5,844 nt of DNA from Firmicutes bacterium TM09-10 (GTDB lineage: Bacteria; Bacillota; Clostridia; Lachnospirales; Lachnospiraceae), in NCBI GenBank assembly GCA_003481005.1, contig QUKC01000044.1, positions 1-5,844 of the forward strand, written 5' to 3'. A program made the position numbers and the translations under genes. Positions 5,783 through 5,844 of this stretch are shown here, piece after piece. The notes under the pieces are model-generated. The model saw only the letters and a program-made list of their open reading frames with translations, had not been told where the DNA came from and did not search any database. Position 1 is the stretch's first letter, and every line of letters begins with the position of its first letter.

Positions 5783-5844
5783 ATGAGTGAGCAAACAGAG
5801 ATTACTTTCATGCAAATAAGATTAATCCGGCTTGCTTCAGAAGA
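5783..5844 (+). CDS. DUF3791-like small protein, N-terminus only
   Basis: The first 20 codons of a gene that runs off the window, preceded by a strong TAGGAGGAT ribosome binding site ending about 8 bases before the ATG. The visible residues, MSEQTEITFMQIRLIRLASE, match the start of DUF3791-type proteins. These are small proteins of about 70 residues that begin with a similar FMQ.RIIRLAS..W segment, and in Firmicutes they often sit beside DUF3990 genes, a family related to ADP-ribosyltransferase-like proteins. A toxin-antitoxin-like role has been suspected from such pairing, but nothing here shows it because the partner would lie outside the window. With so few residues the family call is tentative. 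Confidence 0.6.
   Translation, partial: MSEQTEITFMQIRLIRLASE

Overview
The window looks like an accessory region of a low-GC Firmicute, most likely a gut Clostridia/Lachnospiraceae-type genome. The evidence is the AT-rich base composition, strong purine-rich Shine-Dalgarno sites (including one that selects a TTG start), a Tn916-family integrase, and small proteins resembling families common in clostridial mobile elements (DUF6061-like and DUF3791-like). The genus cannot be fixed from the sequence alone.

Layout. (1) 1-~1330: the int-proximal end of a Tn916-type integrative conjugative element. The integrase gene enters from outside the window, is complete at its 3' end, and is followed by three TTWACCAC repeats that look like integrase arm-binding sites, a hairpin, and an AT-rich stretch in which the element probably ends. 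(2) 1353-2195: an alpha/beta hydrolase whose ribosome binding site lies right after the presumed element end, so its native promoter may have been displaced. (3) 2196-2317: a convergent intergenic region with two candidate terminators. (4) 2318-4740: a divergent regulatory unit, with an AraC-family regulator on the minus strand and a two-gene operon on the plus strand (a 73-residue CutA-like small protein translationally coupled to an MFS permease). The intergenic region carries a perfect 10-bp direct repeat with a 21-bp period, the geometry expected of an AraC-type operator. (5) 4741-5128: a broken gene remnant, probably the C-terminus of a large serine recombinase, closed by a perfect 19-bp inverted-repeat terminator. 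(6) 5143-5382 (minus): a small DUF6061-like protein. (7) 5429-5782: a gene-free stretch with a perfect extended -10 promoter followed by a compact set of nested inverted repeats that can fold as a three-way junction or as a long hairpin. It leads to (8) 5783 onward, the start of a DUF3791-like gene that runs off the window.

How the genes work together. The best-supported functional unit is the AraC regulator controlling the small-protein/MFS operon, probably in response to the transported metabolite. The integrase, recombinase remnant, DUF6061-like and DUF3791-like genes suggest a site of repeated mobile-element insertion and decay around this cargo. The least explained element is the structured leader-like region at 5451-5631. 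No clearly new multi-gene system is visible.
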